64,000 nucleotides of DNA from Sorex araneus. Taxonomy: Eukaryota; Chordata; Mammalia; Eulipotyphla; Soricidae. The stretch is from positions 332,617,179 to 332,681,178 of the forward strand of contig NC_073303.1 in NCBI RefSeq assembly GCF_027595985.1. The letters are read 5' to 3'. Each line of letters starts with the position of its first letter. The first letter of the stretch is position 1. The notes under the pieces are model-generated. The model was not told the origin of the DNA and did not search any database. It saw only the letters and a program-made list of their open reading frames with translations. Positions 41,054 to 51,345 of this stretch are shown here, piece after piece. The translations under genes were made by a program, and so were the position numbers.

Positions 41054-41174
41054 ATATAGCTGCTGTTAAAAGCTATTTTTCTTCTTTTTAAAAAGAAGAA
41101 AAGTCATATATTGCTTTCCCATTGTAGTCGATATTTTTTTAAAACAATGTAGATGATTTTTTAAAAAATCATTT

Positions 41175-41392
41175 ATGCAAGCCTGGCGAGCTACCCGTGG
41201 CATATTCGATATGCCAAAAACAGTAACTGTAGGTCTCATTCCCCTGACACTGAAAGAGCCTCCAATCATTGGGAAAGACGAGTAAGGAGAGGCTGCTAAA
41301 ATCTCAGGGCTGAATGTAATAGAGACATTACTGATGCCTGCTCGAGTAAATTGACAAAAAATGGGATGACAGTAATACAGTAATACAGTAGA
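41175..41392 (+). repeat. Sor-B SINE, long form, 5'-truncated
   Basis: Starts at AGCCTGGCGAGCTACCCGTG. After AAAAACAGTAAC it carries the extra module (CTCATTCCCCTGACACTGAA through TGCTAAAATCTCAG, about 75 bases), then GAGACATTACTGATGCC and a tandem end ACAGTAATACAGTAATACAG. Confidence 0.85.
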
Positions 41393-41449
41393 TGATTTAA
41401 ATTTGTTTCAAAACAAAGGAACAAACTAAATAAGAGAAAAACATACTCC

Positions 41450-41875
41450 TAGGGGATGGGGATATAGTACAAGGGTTATGATGCATGCAAGACATGTTGT
41501 CTCTTCCTGGCCTTGGGCACTACTTGGCCACCTGGAGCACCACTGGATGTAGCCCTAGAGGACCCCAGCTGTGTACAGGTGTGGCCCCTGAGGCCCTATG
41601 TTGAATGTGATGCCAGTAGCTCTCTGAGCACCACTGGAGTGACCTTGGTAGTCCTCAGCACAACAGGTACACTGCAGCTTTGCGTCCTTGTGTCATAGCA
41701 CTAAGCTGGCCTAGCTAGTGGGCTGAGTAATCCCAGGGCCCCTGACAACAGCTTGGATGCACTTGCACAATGGATTGTGGTGCTCATACATGCACACTCT
41801 GGTCGTAGTGATCACCAGAGGTGACTGCTCAGTGGGCAGCAGACTATGGGCACTGTGCTTGCACATCATTTTTTT
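41450..41875 (+). repeat. Sor-E SINE-like element, long
   Basis: GGGGATGGGGATATAGTACA head, GTGTGGCCCCTGAGGCCC, CTCTGAGCACCACTGGAGTG. About 400 bases with repeated 'gtgctca/gcaccact' motifs; perhaps a dimer. Confidence 0.45.
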
Positions 41876-41879
41876 AAAG

Positions 41880-42185
41880 TTTTAGATCATTTAAAAAATT
41901 TTTAATTTATTTTTTAATTAAATCACAAGGAGATACACAATTACAAAGTTGTTCATGGTTGGGTTTCAGTCATATAATGTTCTAACACCCATCTCTTTGC
42001 CAGAGTACATTTCCAATCACCAATGTCCCCAGTGTCCCTCCCATGCCCACCCCCTGCCATCCCTGCCTCACTTTCCTTCTTCTCCCTACTTCCTTTTGAG
42101 CCTTATGGTTTGCAACACAGATACTGAAAAGTTATCATGTATATTCTTTAACGTACTTTCAACTCTCAGTTCTTGTTAGAGTGCT
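41880..42185 (-). mobile_element. L1 3' end
   Basis: ATCACAAGGAGATACACAAT, TTACAAAGTTGTTCATGGTT, TTATGGTTTGCAACACAGAT in complement orientation. Ends abruptly at a SINE-like element. Confidence 0.8.
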
Positions 42186-42189
42186 CACG

Positions 42190-42362
42190 CATCTTCTGAC
42201 TTGTGCTCAGATCTCTGTGACACCAAGGATTTCAGATAGCAGAGCTGCTGCCAGGCACAGACAGCAAAGTTTTCATGGATAGGCAATGCCAGGGATCGAA
42301 CTCACAGCCTTTTGCTTCCAAGACAAGCATTTCAGTTCTCAAGTCATCTTTTGCCCCCAGGT
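42190..42362 (-). repeat. Sor-D SINE-like element
   Basis: TTCAGATAGCAGAGCTGCTG and GCCAGGGATCGAACTCACAG match the element at 7.3-7.66 kb. The head complement ends CATCTTTTGCCCCC. Confidence 0.5.
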
Positions 42363-42479
42363 GAAACTTTTGATTCTATATTTTCTCTAGTTAACAAGAC
42401 CGATTTCCAATAACTTCAATACTATTATAAATGACAATACCTCAACAACAACAAAATTGAAAAGCAAAACTAAAGGATA

Positions 42480-42647
42480 TGTGCACATCCAGGCAAACTG
42501 CAGAACTATTTACTTGGCAAAGAACCCAAAAACACTCAAGCGCCTGGTAGCCAATAAATGGATCTGAAGATGGCCTACATACACAATAGACTATTATTCA
42601 TCTGTAAGAAAAAATAAAATCGTGCTCTTTGTGACAACGTGGGTAAA

Positions 42648-42695
<48 letters not shown>

Positions 42696-43020
42696 GGGGG
42701 GGGTGGGTCCTGTTAAACAAAATAAGTAAAGAAAAAGACAAATACTGGATGATCTTACTGATACTGGACTATAAAGAAGCCAATCAAAGGGACAGATAAA
42801 GCCAAACAAAACAAACCCTTGGACTCTGACCAATGAACTGAAGTTACCAGAGGAAAAGGGAGAGAAATTGGTGGAAGGAGTTCCATGGACTGTGGTAAAA
42901 GGATATTGATATTTTGGTGGTGGGTAATGTTTTATGGCATGGTAACATATTTTATAAAGGTTTGAAATTTTCCCCTAAAACATAGACAGTCTTGTAAACA
43001 GTTGTAACCCCATTTGAAAA
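42480..43020 (+). mobile_element. Older L1 3' UTR with embedded (TG)n
   Basis: GCAGAACTATTTACTTGGCA, ATACACAATAGACTATTATT, ATACTGGATGATCTTACTGA and AGTTACCAGAGGAAAAGGGA follow an L1 3' UTR. A TG repeat splits it. Confidence 0.65.
42651..42695. repeat. (TG)n microsatellite
   Basis: Twenty-two TG units followed by a G-run, inside the L1 relic. Confidence 0.93.
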
Positions 43021-43024
43021 ATGA

Positions 43025-43120
43025 ATTGGGGGTTAGGGATATGACTCAGTGTTGTCATGACACCTGAGTTTGAGCCCCTGCACTGCAAATTTTTTAATTT
43101 AAATAAATAAAAATAAATTG
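43025..43120 (+). repeat. Sor-F head-only SINE
   Basis: GGGGGTTAGGGATATGACTC, TGAGTTTGAGCCCCTGCACT and an (AAAT)n end. Same short architecture as at 28738. Confidence 0.5.
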
Positions 43121-43133
43121 AGATTACCTGTCA

Positions 43134-43176
43134 GAGAGAGATGAGAGAGAGAGGGGGGAGGGGGAGAGAGAGAGAA
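43134..43176. repeat. (GA)n tract
   Basis: GAGA with a GGGGGGAGGGGG interruption. Confidence 0.85.
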
Positions 43177-43347
43177 AACTGTACCAGTTAATGATTAATT
43201 GGTACATTATTCACTACTTTATTCACTGTCATCAGGTTCTCCCCAATTATTCATGTCTTAATGTTTCCTATGATGACAGTCACCAAAGCCATGGTCCCTT
43301 CTGTGTATGATTTCCTGAGGTAGGAGTTGGGACAGGAATTTTAACAA

Positions 43348-43614
43348 GATGCTGGAGTGATAGCACTGCAGGTGGGCCAGAGCAATAGCACAGCAGGTAG
43401 GGCATTTGCCTTGCACGAGGCCAACCCAGGTTCAATTCCTCCGTCCCCCTCAGAAAACCCGGCAAGCTACAGAGAGTTATCCTGCCCTCACAGCAAAGCC
43501 TGGCAAGCTACCCATGGCGTATCTGATGTCCAAAAACAGTAACAACAAGTCTCACAATGGAGATGTTACTGGTGTCCACACGAGCAAGTTGATGAGCAAC
43601 AGTGATCAGAAATA
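43348..43614 (+). repeat. Sor-B SINE with duplicated head
   Basis: GCTGGAGTGATAGCACTGCA is followed at once by GGCCAGAGCAATAGCACAGC, then one body (CCGGCAAGCTACAGAGAG, TCTCACAATGGAGATGTTAC). The end is short. Confidence 0.87.
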
Positions 43615-43722
43615 AAATAGTATTTATTTCTATAGTGGTAAGAACCAAAGCTAACTTTATAGTTTTTATAACTACGTTGTTATGTCTTATTACTAAGTTT
43701 ATTTTCTATATCAAACTTCACA

Positions 43723-43763
43723 ATGTGTGTGTGTGTGTGTGTGTGTGCATGTGTGTGTGCATG
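43723..43763. repeat. (TG)n microsatellite
   Basis: TG units with two CA interruptions. Confidence 0.92.
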
Positions 43764-43917
43764 CTCAATATTGGTGATGAATCTAAGATTGTAAGACATA
43801 AGAGGAGTGGGTGCTTCTGCTGAGCCACATTCCAGCACAAGTGTCTTTATTCTTAGAGTATTTTGCTGTTTGGCAGCACAGGAAGCCAGTACAAAATGCT
43901 CAAGTAAGTAAAGACAT

Positions 43918-44082
43918 TTTGGTTTTGGTGCTGTTCAGGGGCCACATCAGCTGTGCTCAGGGCTTGCTCAAGGATCACTCTCAGCGGGCTTGGAGGGACC
44001 ATCTAAAATGCATGGGATTGAGCCCTTGTCACCCTGGTGCAAAGGCTTTACCCTCTGTTCTATCTCTGGTCAGCCCCTGAAG
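43918..44082 (-). repeat. Sor-A SINE
   Basis: GGGCCACATCAGCTGTGCTC body; TCTATCTCTGGTCAGCCCC head complement. Confidence 0.82.
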
Positions 44083-44125
44083 ATAATTTCTATTGCATTA
44101 GCAATTTTTAAAACTGCCTAAATTA

Positions 44126-44303
44126 GGGGCTGGAGCGATAGCACAGTGGGTAGGGCGTTTGCCTTGCATGCAGCCGACCCGGGTTCTAATCCCAGCATCC
44201 CATATGGTCCCCTGAGCACGGCCAGGGGTAATTCCTGAGTGAAGAGCCAGGAGTAACCCCTGTGCATCGCCAGGTGTGACCCAAAAACAAACAAAAAAAA
44301 AAC
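44126..44303 (+). repeat. Young Sor-A SINE with 14-bp TSD
   Basis: GGGGCTGGAGCGATAGCACA head, box A TAGCACAGTGG; box B mutated (GGTTCTAATCC). AACTGCCTAAATTA at 44112-44125 and 44304-44317. Confidence 0.95.
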
Positions 44304-44317
44304 AACTGCCTAAATTA

Positions 44318-44569
44318 AAGAATAAGGAAGATTTACCTCGGCATATTATTTCATGGCAAACTTGTATTTCCATAATTCTCAGCAGATTAAATGTAACTGG
44401 CACAATAACAGTGGTGGCGCACTGCCCCAGAGCGGGCATTTATCCATGCGGATGGCCTGAAGGAGAGAAGCTTTGTTCTCAGTCAGTGGGCCAAGGAGAC
44501 TGGGACAGGAAACCCAAAGCTGTCTCCTGGCTCAGTTAGCATGACTTAGTTCTTTTGCTTATTTGTTTT
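44318..44569. other. Unassigned DNA
   Basis: Non-repeat interval right of the SINE TSD; no recognised feature. Confidence 0.5.
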
Positions 44570-44745
44570 GTTTTGTTTTTAATGGAATCACCCCGAGACA
44601 CACAGTTACAAAAGCTCTTCATGATTGGATTTCAGTCATACAGTGTGTTTTTTTGTTTGTTTTAAAACAAATCACTGTGAGATACACAGTTACAAAGCTT
44701 TCATTATTGGGTTTCAGTCATGCAGCCTTCCAACATCCAATGGCA
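44570..44745 (-). mobile_element. Two tandem truncated L1 ends
   Basis: ATCACCCCGAGACACACAGT with TCATGATTGGATTTCAGTCA, then after a T-rich spacer ATCACTGTGAGATACACAGT with TCATTATTGGGTTTCAGTCA. Two copies of the same L1 terminus lie head to tail. Confidence 0.75.
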
Positions 44746-45049
44746 TTAGTTTTAGAGTACAAGGCAGGAAGAGGGAGAAACAGGTGGGCAGTGGGTGAGA
44801 GTGATTGGACATTGGGCAGGAGGATGCCAATGTGGGCAGGTGTTTGTGTTCCTTCATCACATGTTCAGAAAAACGAGCCCCTTTGAATGCTTGGCCAGGC
44901 AGTCTCATGTGGGATACCTCACTAGATTGCTCTGGGCAGTTCAGGGATGCCACTGTGTGGTTGTGGAACTGGTCTTTGTGGACTTTTAGTACATTTCATG
45001 AATAAAAAATGTTCAGAGGAAGTTAGGTTTTTCCATGCCAACATCTTAG
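44746..45049. other. Unassigned DNA
   Basis: No recognised feature. Confidence 0.5.
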
Positions 45050-45270
45050 TTCATGGCAGAGCCTGGCAAACTCCCCATGGCATATTTGATATGCCAAAAA
45101 CAGTAACAATAACATGTCTCATTCCCCTGACCCTGAAAGAGCCTCCAATCATTGGGAAAGATGAGGAAGGAGACACTGCTAAAATCTCAGGGGTAGGACG
45201 AATGGAGACATTATTGGTACCCGCTCTAGTAAATCTATGAACAACGGGATGACAGTGACACACTGATCAT
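45050..45270 (+). repeat. Sor-B SINE, long form, 5'-truncated
   Basis: Starts TTCATGGCAGAGCCTGGCAA; carries the same extra module as at 41175 (CTCATTCCCCTGACCCTGAA, ATCATTGGGAAAGATGAGGA) and ends GGGATGACAGTGACACACTG. Confidence 0.87.
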
Positions 45271-45444
45271 CTTAGTTAGGGTTCCCCTTCTTGGGGAGCA
45301 CTTGGCTCCAAAAAGATTTGAAAAAAGATAACTCTCCACTCTTCTAGAGGATATTTTGCCTTTGGAACTTTCAGCATAATGGATAAAAAGAAATAATTTC
45401 GCAGTTTGAGAAACTTTTCTCTTGCTTGGGTGTTTGTTCATAGT

Positions 45445-45615
45445 TGTTTGTTGTTTTGTTTCGGGGTCAGACCTGGTAGTCCTTGGGGCTACTCCCAGCT
45501 CGGTACTGGGGTTACTGCCAACAGTGCTGGGGGCCATGCTATGCTGGGGACCAAACCCAGGCCTCCCGCATCTGAAGCATGTACTCAGCTCATTGACCTA
45601 CTCTCCATCCCCTAT
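45445..45615 (-). repeat. Sor-A SINE
   Basis: GGGGTCAGACCTGGTAGTCC, GGGACCAAACCCAGGCCTCC, GACCTACTCTCCATCCCC. Confidence 0.75.
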
Positions 45616-45757
45616 CTGGGTTTTGAAAGAGATTTTATAATGCCCGAAATAACACAGAAGATGGGACATCTTTGCAGGCATTCATTATTTTCGCTAACCC
45701 AGAATATTTCCCCTTCATTGGGGGAAATGGCTAGGTCTTTCTTTGGAAAATAATACT

Positions 45758-45774
45758 GTGCCACCTACAGGCTA
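45758..45774 (-). promoter_or_regulatory. CTCF-like motif
   Basis: Complement reads GCCTGTAGGTGGCACAG; matches the TAGGTGGCAC core but has T for A at the preceding position. Confidence 0.35.
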
Positions 45775-45805
45775 TTTAACTGTTTTTGCCAGTTAAAAGT
45801 TTTAT

Positions 45806-45985
45806 CTGTGGAGTCAGCAAGATAGTGCAGTGGATTGAGCATAGGCATTGCATGGGGAGGTCTCAGGTTCATACCCCGGCACTGAAATGTCCACTGAACG
45901 TAATATGGAGTAATTGCGGGGCTAAACCAGGAGTAGCACACAAACAGTGCTGGCTGTGAATCAAGGCTCTCTTCAAATAAATAAG
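45806..45985 (+). repeat. Sor-A-like SINE, diverged
   Basis: GAGTCAGCAAGATAGTGCAG head, AGGTTCATACCCCGGCACTG box B region, AAATAAATAAG tail. Confidence 0.65.
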
Positions 45986-45999
45986 TGCAAATTGCATAT

Positions 46000-46175
46000 T
46001 TGAGCCCAAGAGATAGTACAACAGGTAACCTACTTGCCTTTCATATAGCCAACCCCAGCTGGAATCCCATCACATATTGTCCCCCAAGCTCCACCAAAGA
46101 TCACTCCTGGGCACAGAGTCAGGAATATCCCCAGAGCACTGCTGGGTGTGGCCCAAAAATCAAAAAACAAAGAAA
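46000..46175 (+). repeat. Sor-A SINE
   Basis: GAGCCCAAGAGATAGTACAA head, CTGCTGGGTGTGGCCCAAAA end. Confidence 0.83.
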
Positions 46176-46311
46176 AACTTTGATCTCTGATTCAGAACTA
46201 AGAATTGCTTTCACTGGTTCAAGGTTAAGGAAGTCACTCTTTTTAGGATAATGAGAGTCATTATCCTTAAAAGGCCTTGGGTCATTTTCTAGAACAAAGA
46301 AAATTTTGCAG

Positions 46312-46474
46312 TCTTGGGCTCAAGAGATAGTCCTGTAGGCAGGGCCACTTTTTTGACCTGGATTTGATACCCTGCACCCCATATCATTCCCCAACCTACC
46401 AAAAGTGACCCCTACGTGCATTGTCACAACTAATCTCTGAGCACCGCTGGTGTGACCCCTAAACAAAATAATTA
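46312..46474 (+). repeat. Sor-A SINE
   Basis: TTGGGCTCAAGAGATAGTCC head, CACCCCATATCATTCCCC core, CTGGTGTGACCCCTAAAC end. Confidence 0.82.
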
Positions 46475-46703
46475 TACATTATTTTTTAGTGAGTTTATTA
46501 AGCCATTTAGATATAGGTTCCCTGTTTCTACTGGTCACCTTTTCAAGTAGCTGGGAAGAATCTGTCCCACTGCTTTCTTTCAGAGCTAAACAGAGCCAAG
46601 AGAAGAAAGACTGATTTGTGATGATGTTAAGACTCAAAAATGCTTCTAAATCCTGCCCTACCCAGAGAATTGTTATTTGTATTAGGCAAAACAAGCTCTT
46701 CTG
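46475..46703. other. Unassigned DNA
   Basis: No recognised feature. Confidence 0.5.
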
Positions 46704-46870
46704 TGAGATTGGTTAGATGTAACAGCAGGTTAGACACTTGTCTTGCACAGTGTTCAATCCCCAGTACCGTATATTGTCCCCTGAGTTTCCCCAGGAGTGA
46801 CCCATGAGCCCAGGGCCAGGTGTAAGCCTTAAGCACTGACGGTATGGCCTCCAAACAAAGCAAAAAGTAA
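46704..46870 (+). repeat. Sor-A SINE
   Basis: TGTTCAATCCCCAGTACCGT, TGTCCCCTGAGTTTCCCCAG, CAAACAAAGCAAAAAG tail; head worn. Confidence 0.78.
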
Positions 46871-47300
46871 CCAAGCCCTTTTGTGTCTAAGTTGATTTGA
46901 ATTGTGATCCTGTCACCTGAAACCAAAATAATTCTTAGTAATACTGTGAATAAGGACACAGAAGTGCATGATACAGTTGATTTGTTCTCCAAGAAATGAT
47001 AATCTGCTTGGGAGGGGGACACAGCCAACACAGAGAAATAAGATGAATAATTAAATGCCAAATGATATGATATAGACCTCAAATTTAATATAACTTGAAC
47101 AAATATAGAGATGACCTCTTTACTGAAGTACATGGAAATAAGACGGGTAAAATCTGAGCCAGTCTTAATAACAGATAGAAATTTGTATAGGGAAAAGGTT
47201 AAGGGAGAAAATCTCAGGCAGTAAAAACCTAAAAATTGAACAACTGAGGTGCAGATATGTATGTATGTTGAGAGTAGGGACAATAAGAAGGTCAGTTGTT
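46871..47300. other. Unassigned DNA
   Basis: The reverse strand carries a 243-codon open frame (46627-47358) spanning two SINEs and the gap between them. It has no recognised domain and reads as chance. Confidence 0.5.
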
Positions 47301-47486
47301 TGGGGCTGGAGCAATACCACAGCGGGTAGGGCATTTGCCTTGCACACAGCCGACTCATGTTCTATTCCAAGCATCCCATATGGTTCCCTGAACACTGCCA
47401 GGGGTAATTCCTGAGTGCAGAGCCAGGAATAACCCCTGTGCATTGCCAGGTGTGACTTAAAAAGAAAAAAAAAAAGAAGAAGAAGA
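47301..47486 (+). repeat. Sor-A SINE with TSD
   Basis: TTGGGGCTGGAGCAATACCA head; AAGGTCAGTTGT before and AAGGCCAGTTGT after (one mismatch). Tail is A-rich then AAG repeats. Confidence 0.92.
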
Positions 47487-47691
47487 ATAAGGCCAGTTGT
47501 ATTGGGGGTGCATAGAAGTAGGGAAGCCACTGAAAGTGAAGATGCATAAGTAAATGAGACAGCTTCTAGGGACCTTGAAGGTCAAACAGTAACATTTTGG
47601 AGGGGAGGAACACTAGAAAAGCACCATATAACTGTAAATGGGTCATTACTATATTTCACCACATAATCATCACACACTATTTTTCAGTAAG

Positions 47692-48490
47692 ACTGGCATA
47701 ATTTTATTAATTATTTTATTATTCTTTATTTAAACAAGGTTTACAAAGTTGTCCATAATGCAGTTGTAACAGACATTTAATGTTACAATACCAATTTCAC
47801 CAGCAGTGTGACCTTCCCTCCACCATTGTCTTCATTTGTCCAACCAAGCCCAAACCTGTCCACTTAACAGGCACAGAATAATTTATTTTATATGAATATT
47901 ACAACTAAGTAGCTAATGGGATGATAAAAAAATAGTTCAACAAAAAAATTTTGTGAAAATCATTAATATTTCACCATAGGTTCATTAAGTCCTTGTCTGA
48001 AGGTTTGCTAAGTTGTTTGTGGCTAGTTGAGCCTTCTGTGTCACTGTTTTTGTTTATTGAGCTGAGTTGGCTTCTATGTTACTTTCCCATCTAATTTGGT
48101 ATGCTCCTACTGAAATGCCAGTATGGTGGAATTTGGAGTGTGACACAGTCGCAAATGTGGCAAACAGGCTCCAGAAACTACAGAATCTGTAGAACATGAC
48201 AGAGGGTGAACATGGTGGCGGCTGTGGGATCTGGGTATGCCCGCCAGGGCTTCTGGAAGTATGGATTGTGGGGAGAGGCTGCCCAGCCCCACTCTGAGAA
48301 AACCCCAAAGTTTTCAGCCTGAACACTGGTGTACCTGGAATTCTCATGGCTTTGGCGTCTGCAGAGATTAGTCATGAAGCAGTGGAATTGGGCTGCTGCA
48401 TGGTGGCAGCTTTGGGGTGTGGGTGTGGTTGTTGGGGCTTTGACAGGGCAGTCAGCCTGCCCCACTCCTGATGGCAAATGCTGGCACAAT
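47692..48490 (-). mobile_element. L1-C older L1-like 3' UTR
   Basis: TTTACAAAGTTGTCCATAAT, CCTTCCCTCCACCATTGTCT, CACTTAACAGGCACAG, AGTTGTTTGTGGCTAGTTGA and AAGTTTTCAGCCTGAACACT match the copy at 18.3 kb across the whole length. The GC-rich far end is interrupted by a young SINE. Confidence 0.65.
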
Positions 48491-48493
48491 TTT

Positions 48494-48658
48494 TTTTTTT
48501 TGGGTCACACCCGGCGATGCACAGGGGTTACTCCTGGCTCTTCACTCAGGAATTACCCCTGGTGGTGCTCAGGGGACCATATGGGATGCTGGGATTAGAA
48601 CCCGGGTCGGCCGCGTGCAAGGCAAACACCCTACCCGCTGTGCTATCGCTCCAGTCCC
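48494..48658 (-). repeat. Young Sor-A SINE with 15-bp TSD
   Basis: GGGTCACACCCGGCGATGCA to GTGCTATCGCTCCAGTCC. TGCTGGCACAATTTT flanks it at 48479-48493 and 48659-48673. Confidence 0.95.
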
Positions 48659-48734
48659 TGCTGGCACAATTTTAAAAAGCTTTACATATCCTGATTGCAC
48701 AACACATTTTTTTAAAGTATATTTTTAAGTTTAC

Positions 48735-49262
48735 TAAGTTTTTTTTTTAATTTTTATTTTATTAAATCACCATGTGGAAGATTACAATGCTTTCAGACTT
48801 AGGTCTCATTTATACATTGCTGAAACAACCATCCCTTCACCAGAGCCCATATACCGCCACCAAACAAACAAACCAACAAACAAACAAACCACACAGTATA
48901 CCTCCCATCCCGCACCCCCACCCCCTGCCTTGTAACTGATAAGTTTCATTTTACTTTCTGTTTACTTTGGTTACATTCAATATTTCAACATAAACCTCAC
49001 TATTGTTGTTAGGAGTACCCCACTAGAGTCAGACCTACTGTGAAGACAAATGAGGTCGCGCGGCCGCAGTAGCAGTAGCGGCCGCAGAGTTTTGAATTTC
49101 TGTACTTTAACAACTAAGTCCAGGGAGATTTCTTCAAGATATTGGATCATTGCAGGCTTCAAAACCCAATCTGGCACCACACATTTTTTGCAAAACAAAA
49201 AAAAAGGCATAAAATCAGTGATGGTATTCAGTGAAGTGTGATAAGTATTAAACAGCAACATT
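48735..49262 (-). mobile_element. L1 3' UTR, same subfamily as 30.1 and 53.3 kb
   Basis: Complement order: AATCACCATGTGGAAGATTA, an (AAAC)n patch, TTGGTTACATTCAATATTTC, ACCTCACTATTGTTGTTAGG, a CpG-rich GCGGCCGC pair (49060-49083), and ACTAAGTCCAGGGAGATTTC. Confidence 0.85.
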
Positions 49263-49363
49263 TACCTGACAATATTGTGATGTTAGGGTTATAGCTATGG
49301 GAGAGATTGAAATCAGTGTAACCAGCTAGGTAGTCACTTTAAAAATTAAAAAATAGATTCATT

Positions 49364-49488
49364 AGGCTGGAGAGATAGTAAAGGGGTAAAGGCACTTGCC
49401 TGTCAGGCTGATTCCAGTTTGGTACCTCAGTACTGCCTGAAATAACCCCAGCACCACTGAATATAGCTCAAACCCCTCCCCCAAATAG
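49364..49488 (+). repeat. Sor-A SINE, internally deleted
   Basis: AGGCTGGAGAGATAGTAAAG head, short middle, CCAGCACCACTGAATATAGC end. Confidence 0.77.
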
Positions 49489-49584
49489 ATTTGCCAATAT
49501 ATTGTTACTTATTAATTTACTTTATAAAAATTTTGGCTCACAAGAATGAGATGATTAAAAGTGGAGCATAGTTAAAATTCATTT

Positions 49585-49755
49585 TGATATTTTATTTTGA
49601 GACCACACCCAGTGGTTTCAGTGGCTACTCTTGGCTCTATGCTTCTATGCTCAGGAATGACCCCAGGCAGTGCTCAGGGGATCATATGTAGTGCTGGAGA
49701 TTTAAACCAAGGACACTGGCATGGAAGGTAAAAGCCTTAATCCCTGTCTGCTTTT
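49585..49755 (-). repeat. Sor-A SINE
   Basis: GAGACCACACCCAGTGGTTT, CAGTGCTCAGGGGATCATAT; a CTATGCTTCTATGCTC small tandem lies inside. Head complement poor. Confidence 0.78.
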
Positions 49756-49861
49756 AACAGGGTAAAACTATCTGCCCGAATCTAGTTATTTTTAAAGATC
49801 TTTTTCAAGGCACAGCAACCAAAGACTACAAAACTAATTGAAATAAAATAAAATGTTAGAT

Positions 49862-50204
49862 AGATGGACATGGAGAGTTTCATGCTGAGTGAAATGAGTC
49901 AGAGGAAGAGGAACAGACAGAGTGATTGCACTCATTTGCAAAATATATGGAAAAAAACCCCATAGATGAGACTAATACTCAAAGACAGTAAAAACGAGGG
50001 CCAGGAGGTCTGGTCCATGGTTGAAAGCTTGCCACAAGTGGGGGATGGGGAGTGCAGATAGGACAGAGAAGGGACCATTATGGCAACAGTAGATTGAAAT
50101 GATCACTCTGGACAAGGAGGTAAAGTGATGATATACATGATAACCTGTAAGTACCTATATTACAAACCATAATGCATTAAAGGAGAGAGAGGGAGAAGGA
50201 GAGT

Positions 50205-50267
<63 letters not shown>

Positions 50268-50462
50268 AAAGTGCCTGCCAGAGAGGCAGGCTGAGGAAGG
50301 GTAGTAGCAGAGGGAAAATGGGGACATTGGTGGTGGGAAATGTACACCAACGAAGGGATGGGTGTTGAAATATTGTATGACTGAAACCCAATCATGAACA
50401 ACTTTGTAACTGTGTATCTCACGATGATTCAATAAAAAATTAAATAAATAAAATAAAATCAT
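49862..50462 (+). mobile_element. L1 3' UTR with (GA)n
   Basis: GGACATGGAGAGTTTCATGC, TTGCACTCATTTGCAAAAT, CAAACCATAATGCATTAAAG, then GA repeat, GGTGGTGGGAAATGTACACC, and the end ACGATGATTCAATAAAAAAT. Confidence 0.87.
50181..50263. repeat. (GA)n microsatellite in L1 3' UTR
   Basis: About 25 uninterrupted GA units. The position corresponds to the short GA patch present in other L1 ends here. Confidence 0.93.
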
Positions 50463-50739
50463 AGGAAACAAGAGCACATCCAGCATTTGTACCAGATCAG
50501 AATGTTCTAAGGCTTTTTAACTTGTTGGCTTATACGTATATGACCTATAAATCAATGTTATTTACTTGGCTAGCAGTCTCCTCACATCAGCCAGTTAAAG
50601 TCACAGTACTTGTGAAGAATTTCCAATAGGTAAAAAGCAAATGAATAATTTTTTATTTTTTTAGAAAAAGGTTTAACTATTGTCTCTGCAATATCTCCTG
50701 TCTGTTCTTACCTTTCCATTTTCACTAATGTGGTTTAGA
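50463..50739. other. Unassigned DNA
   Basis: No recognised feature. Confidence 0.5.
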
Positions 50740-51345
50740 GTCAGATCCTCATACCTCTGCCCTGAATTACTGTCATCCTCTTCTCTTTCCAGTCTAATTC
50801 ACGTATTGCTGCCAGGTAATATTCCTAAATTATAGCTTAGCTCATATCAATTCCTTCTGCTTAAAAAAATAACAATTTTCCATCGTCTTCCAAAAGCTTT
50901 CATGGGATATTCAAGGTCATCCAAAGATCTGTCCTAAACTCGCCCACAATCCTGTGCCTTTTTTTGCAGGGCCGTCTGCTAGCACTACACACTCCATCAC
51001 ATCAGACATGCTTTCTTCCGTGGCCAAGAATGCAGCTCTTCTGCCTGTCATTATTCATCATGTTCCACATATTGCAATACCTACTATAGTAATCTTTTTT
51101 AAAATCCACCATCTTTCAGACCTAACTCAAAACCTTTATAGTAAAAACTTAAAAAAAAAAAAAACGGTTTTCCTTCAAAGCCTGTAACTTTTGCTTCTGA
51201 GGATTTCCATAGCTTTCTGTTTTAACCTTAGAACACAGGCCATATTAAACCTTACAATGACTGAATATATCTGTACCCTCAACTTGGCAGTAAGCTATTT
51301 AAGGGAACAGATCTTATTCTTCTCTTTATGTGCCATAGTATAGTT
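50740..51345 (-). mobile_element. L2 LINE relic
   Basis: Blocks match the common L2 3' region read antisense: GTCTAATTCACGTATTGCTG, CCTTCTGCTTAAAAAA, GGGATATTCAAGGTCATCCA, and a terminal AACTTGGCAGTAAGCTATTT block with AACAGATCTTATTC. Ancient. Confidence 0.55.

Noticed and set aside
46627-47358. 243-codon reverse frame, the longest in the window
   Set aside because: It runs across two SINEs and unassigned AT-rich DNA, with no domain and a composition typical of chance frames.
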